NCBI GenBank assembly: GCA_034359265.1
Contig: CP136898.1
Coordinates: 39,145,501 to 39,209,500, forward strand
Reading direction: 5' to 3'
DNA length: 64,000 nucleotides
DNA from: Canna indica
Lineage: Eukaryota; Streptophyta; Magnoliopsida; Zingiberales; Cannaceae
The notes under the pieces: generated by a model
The model's input: the letters and a program-made list of their open reading frames with translations, nothing else
What the model was told of the DNA's origin: nothing
Databases searched by the model: none
Made by a program: the position numbers and the translations under genes
Shown here: positions 24,941 through 35,687 of the stretch, in pieces
Layout of the letters: each line of letters begins with the position of its first letter
Numbering within the stretch: position 1 is the stretch's first letter

Positions 24941-25022
24941 CGACTCTATCCGAGTCCGAGTCGACCTCGACTCTATCCGAGTCCGAGTCGACCTCGACTC
25001 TATCCGAGTCCGAGTCGACCTC
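24941..25022. repeat. Three copies of a 27-bp unit in LTR of gypsy B
   Basis: The words CTCTATCCGAGTCCGAG begin at about 24944, 24971 and 24998, each followed by TCGACCTCGA. The other gypsy LTRs have a single copy at this place. Confidence 0.85.
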
Positions 25023-25051
25023 GACTTTAACTGCATAGGTCAAGTTATACC

Positions 25052-26578
25052 TTATATTCGAGGCGATTTTCGAGGCTCGACCCGACTAACCCTTGGTCCG
25101 GTGCGCTGCACCAAATAGATTTTTATATTAGAAAAATTTCGGGTTTTACAACCTTCCCCCCTTAAAGGAAATTCATCCTCGAGTTTTGATGAATTATAAA
25201 GGCTTACCGGCTCTCCAAACAAGGAAGGGTAGCGCTCTCTCATGTCTCGCTCTACCTCCCAAGTGGCTTCTTGTCCGGAGTGGTGCTCCCATCTAACTTT
25301 CACCAAGGCAATTTCCTTGGACCTTAGCTTCCTGATCTGATGATCAAGTATCTCCACTAGCTTCTCCTCATACAAGACTACCGTGCCCATCTCAACCGCA
25401 GCCGGCTCGATCACGTGGGTCTCATCTCTCACATATCTCCAGAGCATTGACACATGAAAAACTGGGTGAACTCTGCTCAGGCTAGGAGGAAAAGCTAGTT
25501 CGTAAGCCACCGTGCCTCTCCGCTTGAGAATAGGGAAAGGCCCAATGAACCTAGGGCTCAACTTCCCTTTCTTCCTAAACTGGACTACCCCTTTCAAGGG
25601 GAAAACCTTCAGGATCACCAAGTCGCCCTCAGCGAACTCCAATTCTCTGGCCTTCTTATCGGCATATATTTTCTGACGACTATGGGCCACCAATAATATT
25701 TCCTTTATACTTTTCACCTTCTCTACCGCTTTCTCAACCAGATCAGGACCAACCATGAGTGATTCTCCGGCCTCAAACAAGCCCACAGGAGACATACACC
25801 GCCACCCATGCAAGGCTTTAAAAGGAGCCATGCCAATGCTACTGTGATAGCTATTGTTGTAGGCGAACTCTATCAATGGTAGGTGTTTCTCCCAACCGCT
25901 GGCCATATCCAGGACACACGCCCTCAGCATATCTTCCAAGGTTTGGATGGTTCTCTCAAACTGCCCTTCTGTCTGCGGATGGAAAGTCGTGCTGAAACGC
26001 ACTTGAGTACCCAAGTCTTCTTGGAAGGACTGCCAAAATCGGGCTCTGAACTGGGTACCTTGATCTGATATGATCATCACTAGGGTACCATGATAAGCCA
26101 CAATCCTATCTAAGAATAGTCTAGCGTACTGCTCCGTAGAAAAGGTCGTCCTCATCGAAATGAAGTGTGCGGTCCTAGTTAACCGATCCACTACCACCCA
26201 AATGGAGTCAAAGCTGCCTTTTGACTTAGGCAACCCGGTCACCAGGTCCATGGTGATTTTCTCCCAGTTCCACTCGGGCACCTTGAGGTTCTGCAGCAGC
26301 CCCGCGGCCTTCAGGTGTTCGTCCTTCACCTGTTGGAAGACCAGACATTTGAATACAAACTCTACCACCTCTCGTTTCATGCCCTTCCACCAGTAATGCT
26401 GCCTTAAATCTTGGTACATTTTGGTGGCTCCCGGATGCATCATATAAGTGGAACGAAGACTCAGCTCCAGGACTTGCTTGCGCACCTCTGCCATATCCGG
26501 CACGATGATTCGGTCTTTGAACCTCAGCACACCCTTTGAGTCCAACCTGAATTCATTCTCTGCATCGCCTCTCTGCAC
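25052..26578 (-). pseudogene. Gypsy B integrase-chromodomain, long open frame reading into the LTR
   Basis: 508 open codons. The zinc-binding segment near residues 36-85 keeps the His pair around MMHPGATKMYQ, but reads KCLVFQQVK, with Phe in place of the second Cys expected from the family. The catalytic core has MDLVTGLPKSKG (first Asp), IISDQGTQF (second Asp) and HPQTEGQFERTIQ (the Glu). Then follow GKLSPRFIGPFPILKRRG and VHPVFHVSMLWRYV, and a chromodomain ending with HHSGQEATWEVERDMRERYP. The natural end is near LFGEP. The frame continues through the PPT into the 3' LTR. No stop is seen in the integrase, so this is the best-preserved integrase here, but the element lacks gag and most of RT. 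Confidence 0.88.
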
Positions 26579-26743
26579 TAAGTCCTTCGTCAGCGCACAA
26601 AAGTCATCCTCTCCCTACATGGCACGCAACATATCCACTAGTATGGATTGTACCCGCAGGTGCGCCACCAAGGTACCTGAAGCTAACACAGTCAAGGTTG
26701 CACCCTCATCTAGGCACAACGCCAGCTCTCAAGCTAGAGGCCT

Positions 26744-27230
26744 TCATTTGATTTCCAAATGAGCCAAACTGCCCATAGATTTTCTGCTTAAAGCATCTGC
26801 TACCACATTGGCTTTCCCTGGATGATATATGATGGTGCAGTCGTAATCCTTTAGGAGCCCCAGCCACCTCCTCTGCTTGAGGTACAGCTCCTTTTGGGTG
26901 AGCAAGTACTGGGGGCTCTTGTCATCCCTATCAAATTTGACCTTTTTTTGAGTCAACCTAGTCAAATGGGCTGCAATTCTGGATAAATTTTCTACAAACT
27001 TCCGGTAGTACCCGGCCAACCCAAGAAAGCTTCGGATCTCAGTCACACTGGTTGGCCGTCTCCACTTCTGCACAGCCTCCACCTTTGAGGGATCCACCCT
27101 TATCCCTTCCTTGGACACCACATGGCCTAGGAACCCTACACTTTCTAGCCAAAATTCACATTTGGAATATTTAGCGAACAACCGGTGTTCTTTGAGTGTT
27201 TCCAGGACCATCCTCAAGTGTTCGGAGTGC
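26744..27230 (-). pseudogene. Gypsy B end of RT with RNase H core deleted
   Basis: The open stretch starts at the RT thumb ([49 protein letters not shown]). It then passes from [11 protein letters not shown] straight to [12 protein letters not shown]. In element A these are separated by about 100 residues holding the RNase H acidic residues, so the catalytic core of RNase H is missing by an in-frame deletion. The tail [15 protein letters not shown] precedes the integrase. The upstream break at about 27230 removes the RT palm. Confidence 0.85.
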
Positions 27231-27252
27231 TACAAGATTGCTATCCTCAGAA

Positions 27253-28553
27253 TTAGCTTATAAGGAAGTTAACTTACCACTATTACCATGAGTAACCACA
27301 TGATTGCAACAAGTAAATAGTTAAATTCTGCATTTAATCATAAAATTCCAGCAAGGTAACATTAATTCTTTCATGGCAATTTATTACTAATATTAGTAAT
27401 TGATAAGGAAAAAGTCTTGGGAGTAATTGCTACCTTCTAATGTCGCTAAGTGTATGTGTACATACATGCACTAGGGTGGTGGTTTTCCTTAATTGATGTC
27501 TTTCCTAATTCTCTTCTTAATTCTACTTGCCAATCTAGGCAACCTTCATTTTCTACTATTTTGAGAATTCCTAAACATGAAGTTTAGTTTCTAGAGGTCA
27601 CCATATCCCCCATCCTTGCTCGGCCAAGCCTTCAAGGATAGGAACAAGGGGGAAGGACTAACCCCAAACCCTAATATCTTATTTCCGATCTATCCTAGTC
27701 AAGACATTGATCAAGCCGCACTCCCCTTGCTTGGCCAAACCATGAACATGGAGTTTTCCCTTTGCTTGGCTGAGCCTACTAGGCTTTAGAGGAGGAGTTT
27801 CAATCATCACTTTCAGTAAGTAATTTATGAATCCACCCGATATGGATTTAAGATCGTTCAAAGGGGGTTTACATCCGTCAAGAGAATTGGGGAAAATTTT
27901 GGCATGACTTTTTCCCTTTTCCCTTGACTCGGCAGCCCCTAAAATATCAAGAATCTGAAAAAATTGCGGAGATCCGACGTAATAACCATTAAAACAGTGG
28001 TAAGAAGGTCAAGGTACCATGAATTGATGAAAACTCGCGAGAAAATCGTCACCTAGCAGTCCTAGGGGTTCAACTACCCGTCTTCCTCAATCAACGGAAA
28101 ACAACCACTCACCTTGATTAAGGAAGAAGAAAAGATGGACGATGGCGATCACGATCCTTCCGACGGCAACACGATTTTCGGCGTCAACCAACATCTCCCC
28201 TCCTCCCTCTCTTGTTCGGGCTGCGTGCGGCTCCAAGATGAGCTGCACGGCTATAGATGAGGGGTTTTATTCCCTCATCTACAAAAGACCTCTATGCCCT
28301 TCATCATGACTTAGCCCTTTCTCGACTCAATCCGAGTCCGATTTAGGCTCCGATTCGATCCGCATACACGAGTCGAACTCGACTTTAATTAGACATCTAA
28401 TGCATAAAAGGAATGTCCATTTAACCATATAAACTGCATAGGTCTAGTTATACCTTCTACTCGAGGCAATTTTCGAGGCTCGACCCGACTAACCCTTGGT
28501 CCGGTGCGCTGCACCAAATAGAATTTTATATTAGGAAAATTTTGGGTCTTACA
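27253..28553 (-). repeat. 5' LTR of gypsy element B, truncated
   Basis: Matches 22005-25150 of the 3' LTR without the PIF-like insert. It ends GGGTCTTACA. The missing third adjoins the internal deletion that joins RT to LTR at about 27230-27253. Confidence 0.88.
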
Positions 28554-28658
28554 AAACATCAAAATGCCAATCCTACTTTTTTGCTTCAACGATTTTTTTT
28601 TTTATCGACATATTGTTTCATATTTAGTTACATGTGAAGTAGAACCTACTATCTCAAC
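28554..28658. other. Flank of gypsy B, no gene
   Basis: Host-like sequence after the AAACA duplication, with a poly-T run near 28600. Confidence 0.4.
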
Positions 28659-28877
28659 TTATACTGGTGGAGGTCTTTGCCACCTCTTATCGAACAACAC
28701 GTACACTGCCTCTACTTTAACTAGTGTATTGTATGATTTGAAAATTGCACCATTATAACCAGATACACTTTTTTGACAATCAGGCCAATTATACAAAATT
28801 CCCTTAACACAACCTTCAAAAACAACATAGTATTTTTTGTGCGCCTTGTATGTCTTGTCAAAATTTATATATATCAA
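28659..28877 (-). pseudogene. RNase H1 N-terminal (viroplasmin-like) domain fragment
   Basis: A 72-codon frame on the minus strand contains KKYYVVFEG, then WPDCQKSVSGYNGAIFKSY. This is the signature of the small RNA/DNA-hybrid-binding domain at the N terminus of eukaryotic RNase H1 and of caulimovirus viroplasmin (the Cauli_VI family). The usual Lys/Arg-x-Gly-Ile-Tyr segment is CVKGILYNW here. No RNase H catalytic domain follows: the frame stops about 100 bp before the gypsy B border. It is most likely a gene fragment or pseudogene cut off by insertions. Plant proteins with only this domain also exist, so a small host gene is not excluded. Confidence 0.6.
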
Positions 28878-29260
28878 ATATCATATTGGTTGAATATTAA
28901 ACATACCAATGCGATAAAAAACAAAACAGTAATAAATTATCCGTCACAAATTGTGATGAAATTGTGTCTGATTAGTGATAGACAAAATTTGATTAATTCA
29001 GCATTAAATTTGATTAATTCCATCAATTATATTATAGATTATTATAATATAATATAATATCATATCATATAATATATACTTTTACAATGTTTTAAGGAAT
29101 TTATTAAAGATAATATGATAGTAAATTTTTAAGTCCGATGAGGTATCAATTGATGATGTATCAATTTATAAAACTTAGAAAATTAGGAAATAAAAATTAA
29201 TCCATATGAGACTAAAAAAGTTATACTTATAATGGTTATGAATAATAATAATAAAAAATA
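28878..29260. other. AT-rich spacer, no gene seen
   Basis: Short AT-rich words such as ATTATAATATAATATAATAT near 29040; nothing coding is supportable. Confidence 0.5.
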
Positions 29261-29261
29261 G

Positions 29262-29717
29262 GATCCTTTTGGTACCTTGTATAAGCCTCATGTATAGTAT
29301 TAGGATAATACTATATAGTGTTTGGGAAGAATATTAACTAATATCTGCACTAAAATTAATACCACATAAGCTACCAAAGGCTGTATTAGTAATACACTAC
29401 CAAAGCTCTTCATTAGGCTGCACTAGAATTTTCAATATTTTGAATATTCATTTTACCTCCGGCAAAAAAAGTAAAATAAATAAAAAATATTTTAAAAAAT
29501 AAAAATATAAAAAAAAACATTAAAAAAATAATTTTAATTGATGAAATATTTTTAATGATAAAATCTATTATATAATTTTTTATATTATATTATATTATAT
29601 TATATTATACATGTTTGTCAATACAGACTAGTAGATACAAACTAGTACTATACAGGCTAGTATTATACATATTAGTCAATACAGACTAGTACTATACAAT
29701 GTACCAAACAAACTCTT
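29262..29717. mobile_element. MITE-like element with inverted ends
   Basis: The left end contains TTTTGGTACCTTGTATAAG (from about 29268). The reversed right end reads GTTTGGTACATTGTATAGTA (about 29691-29710). Between them is AT-rich DNA with repeated CAGACTAGTA words and an (ATATT)n-like run near 29580-29607. Length of about 450 bp and lack of coding fit a MITE. The exact borders and duplication are not clear. Confidence 0.5.
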
Positions 29718-29782
29718 ATCCCATGTGGGACTAAATAAAATAATAATAAAATTTTTATTTAGTTTAATTTTATGTTGGATTT

Positions 29783-30125
29783 CACTACAACACGACCAGC
29801 CTATAGAGACACATAATTAGAGACAAATTAGATTCTTGTTTTTAAATTTTCAAAATTTGAAACTAATAGACACAAAACTTATTCCAAATTGGCCTCTAAA
29901 GATCTATAGAAACAACATTCATAAAGTCACTTAATTGATCCGACTCTAAGGCTTTAGAAACAAAAGCAATAGAGTCACTTAATTGATATGTATATATAGA
30001 TCTTTAGAAGCTAACTTGAAATATATTTTATGTCTATTAGTTTCTAAATGTGAAGATTTAGAAGCAAAAATCTAATTTATCTCTAAATGTGAAGATTTAG
30101 AAATAAAAATCTTGTTTTAGGCTTT
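29783..30125 (+). mobile_element. CACTA-like 5' terminus fragment
   Basis: Begins CACTACAACACGACC. It is followed by repeats of TTAGAAGCAAAAATCTAATT and TCTCTAAATGTGAAGATTTA types in both orientations, as in subterminal regions of CACTA elements. It ends at the solo LTR at 30131. The sequence differs from elements A-C, so it would be another family. Confidence 0.45.
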
Positions 30126-30130
30126 AAACT

Positions 30131-31137
30131 TCTTGGCCTAAGGTTTTCAACCTTGGTCTTAATATTGGTTTTGATGACAACAAACATGAAACTAATGTTT
30201 GAGCAAGAAATATTTTCAGCTTCCATATCAGTGTGCGCGCGACGTCCGCGATCGGAAAAATTGAATAAATCGAAGAATTCGACAAGGACCCTCGTTGACG
30301 CTCAGATTTTGTCAGGAAGATTGAGTTTAATTAGGTTTAGGGTGTCTAGTATACTTGTATAATCCTCTATTTGATCCATAAGCACCAAAAAATCTAAAAC
30401 ACAAACCCCTAAAACTTGAAAACCAGCAAATGCACAAAATTGCATTCTGCGACCGATCTTCGACCAATCATCGACGGAGCTTCTGCGATGATCGTTTTTC
30501 GACGGGGCTCTTTTTCAACCCGTTGAGTGCCTTTACCCGAAGTTGGTCACTAGGGTTCTTGTAAATGATGTCCCTTACCTTCCTTTGCTCCTATCGATCA
30601 CTCTTAACCTTCTTGAGTCATCTATTGATTATCCCTAATCTTCATTGAGACAATCTTTGTGAAAAACCCTAGATTTGAACTTCTACCTTCTTGATTGAGC
30701 CTTCAATCTTGAGTTTCATCATCAAATGCATAAATGGGAAGCTATGATCTTGTGTTGGAGCTAAGTAATTTATTGTTTTGATTATTGCTCAATTATTGTT
30801 GTATTTTCTTGTTGTTTCTTATTTACTTGTGTTTGTAAGAAGGTGTGGGTGACACTTAAACCCTCATTAGAAGGAAAGAAAAGTTAATACAAGTGGTTGT
30901 GAAATCCTAAGCGGGTTGCTTAGGTAGTGGAGTAGGCATTAGGGTCGAACCACTATAAATCTGATTGTGCTAGCATTGATTCTTTGTGTATTGATTACAT
31001 GTTTATTCGCTTCCGCATTCATAAAGTTGCATTGAGCATTAACTTAAAAATGGTAAGAAATGATTAAAACAGAATTTAGGTTAAAGGTTAGTAAACATAC
31101 TATTCACCCCCTTCTAGTGTACATCATTCGACTTACA
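30131..31137 (+). mobile_element. Solo copia-like LTR with target duplication
   Basis: Starts TCTTGGCCTAAGG and ends ACTTACA, both mutated forms of TGTTGG...CCAACA. It is flanked by a perfect AAACT duplication (30126-30130, 31138-31142). Internal landmarks shared with the family include GACGTCCGCGATCGG near 30241 and TCCTAAGCGGGTTGCTTAGG near 30907. At 1007 bp it is shorter than the 1622-bp copy at 58837. Confidence 0.88.
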
Positions 31138-31320
31138 AAACTTGCTCATTGTTGTTATTCCCATGCAAAGTGAAGAGCAATAGACAATTGTTGTTAGGTC
31201 AATATAAGAGTACAGTGGCCGCATGGAGGAAAGAGTGCCAATCCAATTGTGTGGTAGTGAAGCGTGCGCATCAGGGTCGTTTACAAGGAGGCCATGCGTG
31301 TTCAGAAGGAGAAAAACTAC

Positions 31321-31566
31321 TATAGAGTCCGACTTCATAGAAAATCTTATGAAGTCTTACACATGAGTGAATATAGTATTATTAAGTGTGAATATTTCTT
31401 TATTGAGATTGAACCTAAAGTTGAAGTATTAAGTTCATTCTTTCACAACATATGTTGACTTTTACTTTTGGTTCAATCTTAATAAAGAAAGATTCATTAA
31501 GTTAATAACGTTAGCTTCACTCTTGTTCACGACTCTATAAGAATTTTTTTGAAGCTATGCTCTATA
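31321..31566. repeat. Imperfect inverted repeat, arms about 107 bp
   Basis: The left arm starts TATAGAGTCCGACTTCAT and runs to the ATTGAGATTGAACC block near 31410. The right arm, read in reverse, starts TATAGAGCATAGCTTCA and has ATTAAGATTGAACC at the matching place. The loop is about 30 bp. Transcribed RNA would fold into a long imperfect hairpin. It could be a MITE or an inverted duplication. Confidence 0.75.
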
Positions 31567-31567
31567 T

Positions 31568-31705
31568 ACAGTTGTTGTACCTATCAAAAGGGGAGTTAGA
31601 AAGGGGGGGGGATGTAAATGGTAGACAATTTTCATTGTTGTACCCTTCAAAAGGGGGAATAGAAAGGGGAGGAATGTAAATCGTAAACAATTTTGGTGTT
31701 CCCCT
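31568..31705. repeat. Direct repeat, two units of about 62 bp
   Basis: GTTGTTGTACC-TATCAAAAGGGG...GTAAATGGTAGACAATTTT is followed by ATTGTTGTACCCTTCAAAAGGGGG...GTAAATCGTAAACAATTTT. Confidence 0.8.
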
Positions 31706-31928
31706 CGCACAAGTATTTCTATTTTGCAAAGCTAACGAAAGTGATTGACCTATTTTGTAAAAAAAGTTTACATCAATTGTTATTTATTTTGTTGTGGACA
31801 TTATTTATCATGGCATTATAACCATTAGTATATTCTTTGTTATATTTTATTTTAGGGAAATTTAATGAATTTATCCTAAACTATAGTGAAATCACTACTA
31901 GAAATTGAGTCTTCAGCAACAACTATCA

Positions 31929-32196
31929 GCAACGGCCGCTCAAGCCGTTGCTATTTGCAACGGCATTCTTACGGCTGCCCGAGCCGTTGCAGATATGTTG
32001 TATCTGCAACGGCGTTCTAACGGACACGCGAGCCGTTGCGGATTATTTTAATTATCCGCAACGGCTTTCTAACGGACAAGTGAGCCGTTGTTAATGATAA
32101 CTTATTAGCAACGGCTTTCTAACGGACAAGTGAGCCGTTGCTGATGATAACTTATTAGCAACGGCTTTCTAACGGGCGAGTGAGCCGTTGCTGATA
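31929..32196. repeat. 5' subterminal palindromic array of CACTA A
   Basis: GCAACGG...CCGTTGC palindromic units start at about 31929, 31957, 32006, 32058, 32108 and 32158. The last three are exactly 50 bp apart and nearly identical. In the family such subterminal motifs bind the element-encoded TNPA-type protein. Confidence 0.88.
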
Positions 32197-32198
32197 AG

Positions 32199-32206
32199 TT
32201 TATATA
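32199..32206 (+). promoter_or_regulatory. TATA-like box of CACTA A
   Basis: TTTATATAGGG lies at the inner edge of the 5' subterminal array and before a GC-rich leader. Element C has the related TTTATTTAACTC at the same place (about 50077). Confidence 0.5.
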
Positions 32207-32621
32207 GGGCACGCGGTCGCGCCCGACCCTTCTTCCTCCCGCCGCTGCCGCCACCGCCTCCTGCTCCCGCCTCTCGCCGACGCCGACGACGCCTCTTCCT
32301 CCTCCCGCTGCTGCCGACATTGTCATGTATACCTCGCCGGCCGGCCGTCTCTTCCCGTTGCGGCCGACGGGAAATCCAACCGAAACCCTAAAAATAGGGT
32401 TTCGGCCGGCGGCGGTCGGCCGATGGCCGCCGCCGGACCTTGTACAGTGGCCTGACAGTGTGTCCGGCCACTGTACGCCGGCACCGGAGTCCACCTGACT
32501 CCGGCGCCGGAATTTGTAGATTAGTATATATTTTTTAATTATTTTTTAATTGTTAATTAATTGTTAATTAATTATTTAATTAATTATTTAGACGAATTGT
32601 TTAATTTGTTAGATTAATTAT

Positions 32622-35612
32622 TAGGGTTTAGAGATTGAATTACCGAATAAAGAAGCTGCAGAATTTTACGAGATGTTGAAAGCTGCCGATGAACCTTAAT
32701 ACACTAGGTTTTCAGCAATGACACAGCTCTTAAACATCAAGGCCGATTGTAATATCAGCGGAGTTGCGTATGATCGGATTGCTGGATTGATTAATGGAAT
32801 GCTGCCTACTGATAACAAGTTTGAGCCAACTTTTTATAAGACTAAAAAGCTAATGAGAAAATTGGGGCTTGGGTACGAAAAAATACACGCGTGCCAAAAT
32901 AACTGCATTTTATATTATAAAGAAAATGTGCAGTTGGATAAATGCCCTATATGTCAACATCCTCGTTACAAGGAGAAGAAATCAGTCTGACAGAAAAATA
33001 TCCCGTTTAAGGTGCTTCGGTATTTTCCACTAACACCGAGACTTCAAAGATTATTCATGTCGGAAAAGACAGCCCCCTACATGAGTTGGCATGCAAGAAG
33101 TCGTGATGATACAGTAATGACTCATCCATCTGATAGTGAAGCATGGAAACATTTGGATACATGTTATCCTTCATTTGCTAAGGATACTAGAAATATCAGA
33201 TTGGGATTGTGCACAGATGGTTTTAATCCGTTTGGACATTCTGCAACTCCTTATTCAGTTTGGCCAGTGCTGCTGACAGTTTATAATTTGCCACCGTCAA
33301 TGTGCATGAAAGATGAATTTATTTATCTTTCGATGATTATTCTGGGTCCTAAGGGTCCACGAAAAGAAATTGACATATTTCTCGGACCCTTGATAGATGA
33401 ATTGAAAACATTGTGGACTGAGGGAGCTGTCACTTATGATTGTCATCGGAAGCAAAACTTCAATTTAAAGGCCGCGGTCTTATGGACAATCAATGATTTC
33501 CCGGCGTACGGCATGTTGTCGGGTTGGAGCACTCACAGCCGACTCTCTTGTCCATATTGTATGGAACACTCTAAATCAATCAGTCTTCAGATCGGACGAA
33601 AAATCTCATTCTTTGATTGTCATCGTCGATTCCTACCGGTTAATCATCAGTATCGAAGGAATCGTAATAAATTTACTAAGGGCAGAGTCGAAAGAGATGG
33701 GCCACCACCGATGTTGTCTGGTGAACAAATGTTAGCACGTGTTTCAGCACTTCCAGATATAGTATTTGGTCGCAATGAAAGAGTGTCAGGTTTTGGCCAA
33801 ACACATAACTGGGTGAAAAAAATTATCTTTTGGGAATTGCCCTATTGGAGTTCATTATTGATTCGACATAATTTAGATGTCATGCACATTGAAAAAAATG
33901 TGTTTGATAATATTTTCAATACTTTGATGGATATTTTCGGAAAAACTAAAGATAATGTCAAAGCCGGACATGATATGAAAATACTTTGTAAAAGACCAGA
34001 GTTGGAGTTACAAGAGGTCAACGGACGGTATCTGAAACCGAAGGCCCTATATGTGTTAAATAAACAACAGATCAAAGATGTTTGTCAATGGGTAAAAGAA
34101 CTCAGATTACCCGATGGATATGCTTCAAACTTATCTCGATGTGTGAACGTCGATGATTGCAAAATATCAGGGATGAAGAGCCATGATTGTCAGGTATTCA
34201 TACAGAGATTACTTCCGATCGCATTTCGAGATCTTCTACCTGATAATATTTGGGGTCCGTTGACTGAATTAAGTATGTTTTTTAGAAACATCTGTGCAAA
34301 TGTCCTTCGAGTTGAAGATATGTCAACACTTGAAAATAATATTGTTGAAATCATATGCAAGCTGGAGCAGTTTTTCCCTCATGCATTTTTTGACTCGATG
34401 GAGCATCTACCGATACACTTGGCATACGAGGCACGAGTTGGTGGCCCCGTTCAATATCGGTGGATGTACTTATTTGAAAGATACATGAATCGTCTGAAGA
34501 AAAAAGTAAAGAACACCGCAGCTGTTGAAGGATCAATATCTGAATCGTATATCATCCAAGAAATTTCAACATTCTGCTCATTTTACTTTGAATCGATAGT
34601 ACAGACAAGATTTGATCATCTTCCACGTAACGACGACGGGGGTGTTCGACATTCAGATGGACGTTTAAATATATTTTGTCACTCTGGTCGTGCTTTTGGT
34701 TCTCGTCCATCTCGACACTTAAACGATGAAGAGTATCATTTGGCACACTTGTATGTATTACTCAATTGTCCAGAGATTGAACAATTCATTGAAATATTTG
34801 ACATTGAGATGGTGCAAAAATACTCTATTCACAACGATGAAGAATTGGAGAGATTACGGAATCGTGATTTCCCTACTTGGATTCAGACTTACAGCAAAGA
34901 TCACAGAGCTGAAATAGATGAAAGAATATTTGAGTTTGTTAGTGGACCGTCGCGACTTGTGTCGTGCTATAGCGGATATTTTGTTAATGGGTATAAATTT
35001 TACACGGTTGAATATTCATTTACAAAGAAGACGATGAATGCTGGGGTCTGCGTGAAAGGGACAACCTATGTTGAATGTGATATAGATTTTTATGGACTGG
35101 TGGAAGAAGTGATAGAGTTGCACTACTTCGGCTTAAAATCAGTGATCCTATTTAGATGTCATTGGTTCGATACAACAGAAAGGGGCATGAAAGTTCATCC
35201 AAAATACAAACTTGTTGAGGTTAATTACAAATCGAAATTGGCAGCAAATGAGCCTTTCATATTGGCATCACAAGCCGAACATGTATATTACGCGAAGTAT
35301 CCGGCTCGAAATAAAGATAGAGCAGATTGGCGTGTAGTCTGTAAGACAAAAGGTAGAGGAAAAATTGATCCGATAGTAGGAGAAAATGAGCTGATACCTG
35401 ATATGACACATGGTTTCTATCAAGAAGATGATTCTCCTGCTGTAGATCGTATTATTCCAATACTCGAGGATGCAGACACAACGTCAATTCAATTAGAAGT
35501 TGAATATGCTAATGATGACGATCATGAAATTGAGGAAGCTGGAGATGAAGAAGATGAAGAAGAGGAAGAAGAGGAAGAATTCGAAGACTATTATTCAGAT
35601 GATGAGGAATAA
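32622..35612 (+). pseudogene. TNP2-type CACTA transposase with two in-frame stops
   Basis: One frame runs from an apparent splice acceptor near 32624 to the TAA at 35610-35612. The segment FYEMLKAADEP ends at TAA (32697-32699), then YTRFSAMTQLLNIKAD continues, with CQNNCILYYKENVQLDKCP. A TGA at 32988-32990 precedes KVLRYFPLTPRLQRLF. After that, 866 codons are open. They contain the Transposase_21 (TNP2) core including LGLCTDGFNPFG, FGHSATPYSVWP, CPYCMEH and LDVMHIEKNVFDN, then DUF4218-like (HLPIHLAYEARVGGPVQYRW) and DUF4216-like (FYGLVEEVIELHYFG) regions and an acidic Asp/Glu tail. TNP2 cuts at the CACTA ends. Two stop codons are the only obvious defects; the N-terminal exon was not located with certainty. 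Confidence 0.9.
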
Positions 35613-35687
35613 TTGTAAAGTATATATTTTATTAAATATATCTCTACTATTTATACAATAATTTGATTATATGTCTGTTCGACAGAT

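Larger units (their letters stand above)
20865..25150 (-). repeat. 3' LTR of gypsy element B, split by PIF-like element
   Basis: LTR of about 2.45 kb once the insert at 22199-24031 is removed. It ends TTTTACA just before the PPT. A 27-bp unit with CTCTATCCGAGTCCGAG is present three times at 24941-25021. Confidence 0.88.
20865..28553 (-). mobile_element. Ty3/gypsy element B, internally deleted, with nested PIF-like insert
   Basis: Bounded by TGTCACACC at 20865 and GGTCTTACA at 28553, with a perfect 5-bp duplication AAACA on both sides (20860-20864, 28554-28558). On the minus strand the order is a truncated 5' LTR (28553-27253), 22 bp of unrelated DNA, the end of RT, RNase H remnant, integrase, chromodomain, PPT and 3' LTR (25150-20865). 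The 3' part of the 5' LTR, the primer site, gag, protease and most of RT are gone. It belongs to the same Tekay/Del-like family as A and D. Confidence 0.9.
31143..31892. other. Single-copy-like spacer with foldback and short tandem repeat
   Basis: No gene recognised. It holds an inverted repeat at 31321-31566 and a direct repeat at about 31568-31705. The DNA before 31893 (GGGAAATTTAATGAATTT, CCTAAACTATAGTGAAAT) resembles the outer segment at 40990-41047 in reverse. Confidence 0.5.

Noticed and set aside
33493..34917. Short open frames overlapping the CACTA transposase
   Set aside because: They are shadows of the 866-codon frame with its clear TNP2 motifs.
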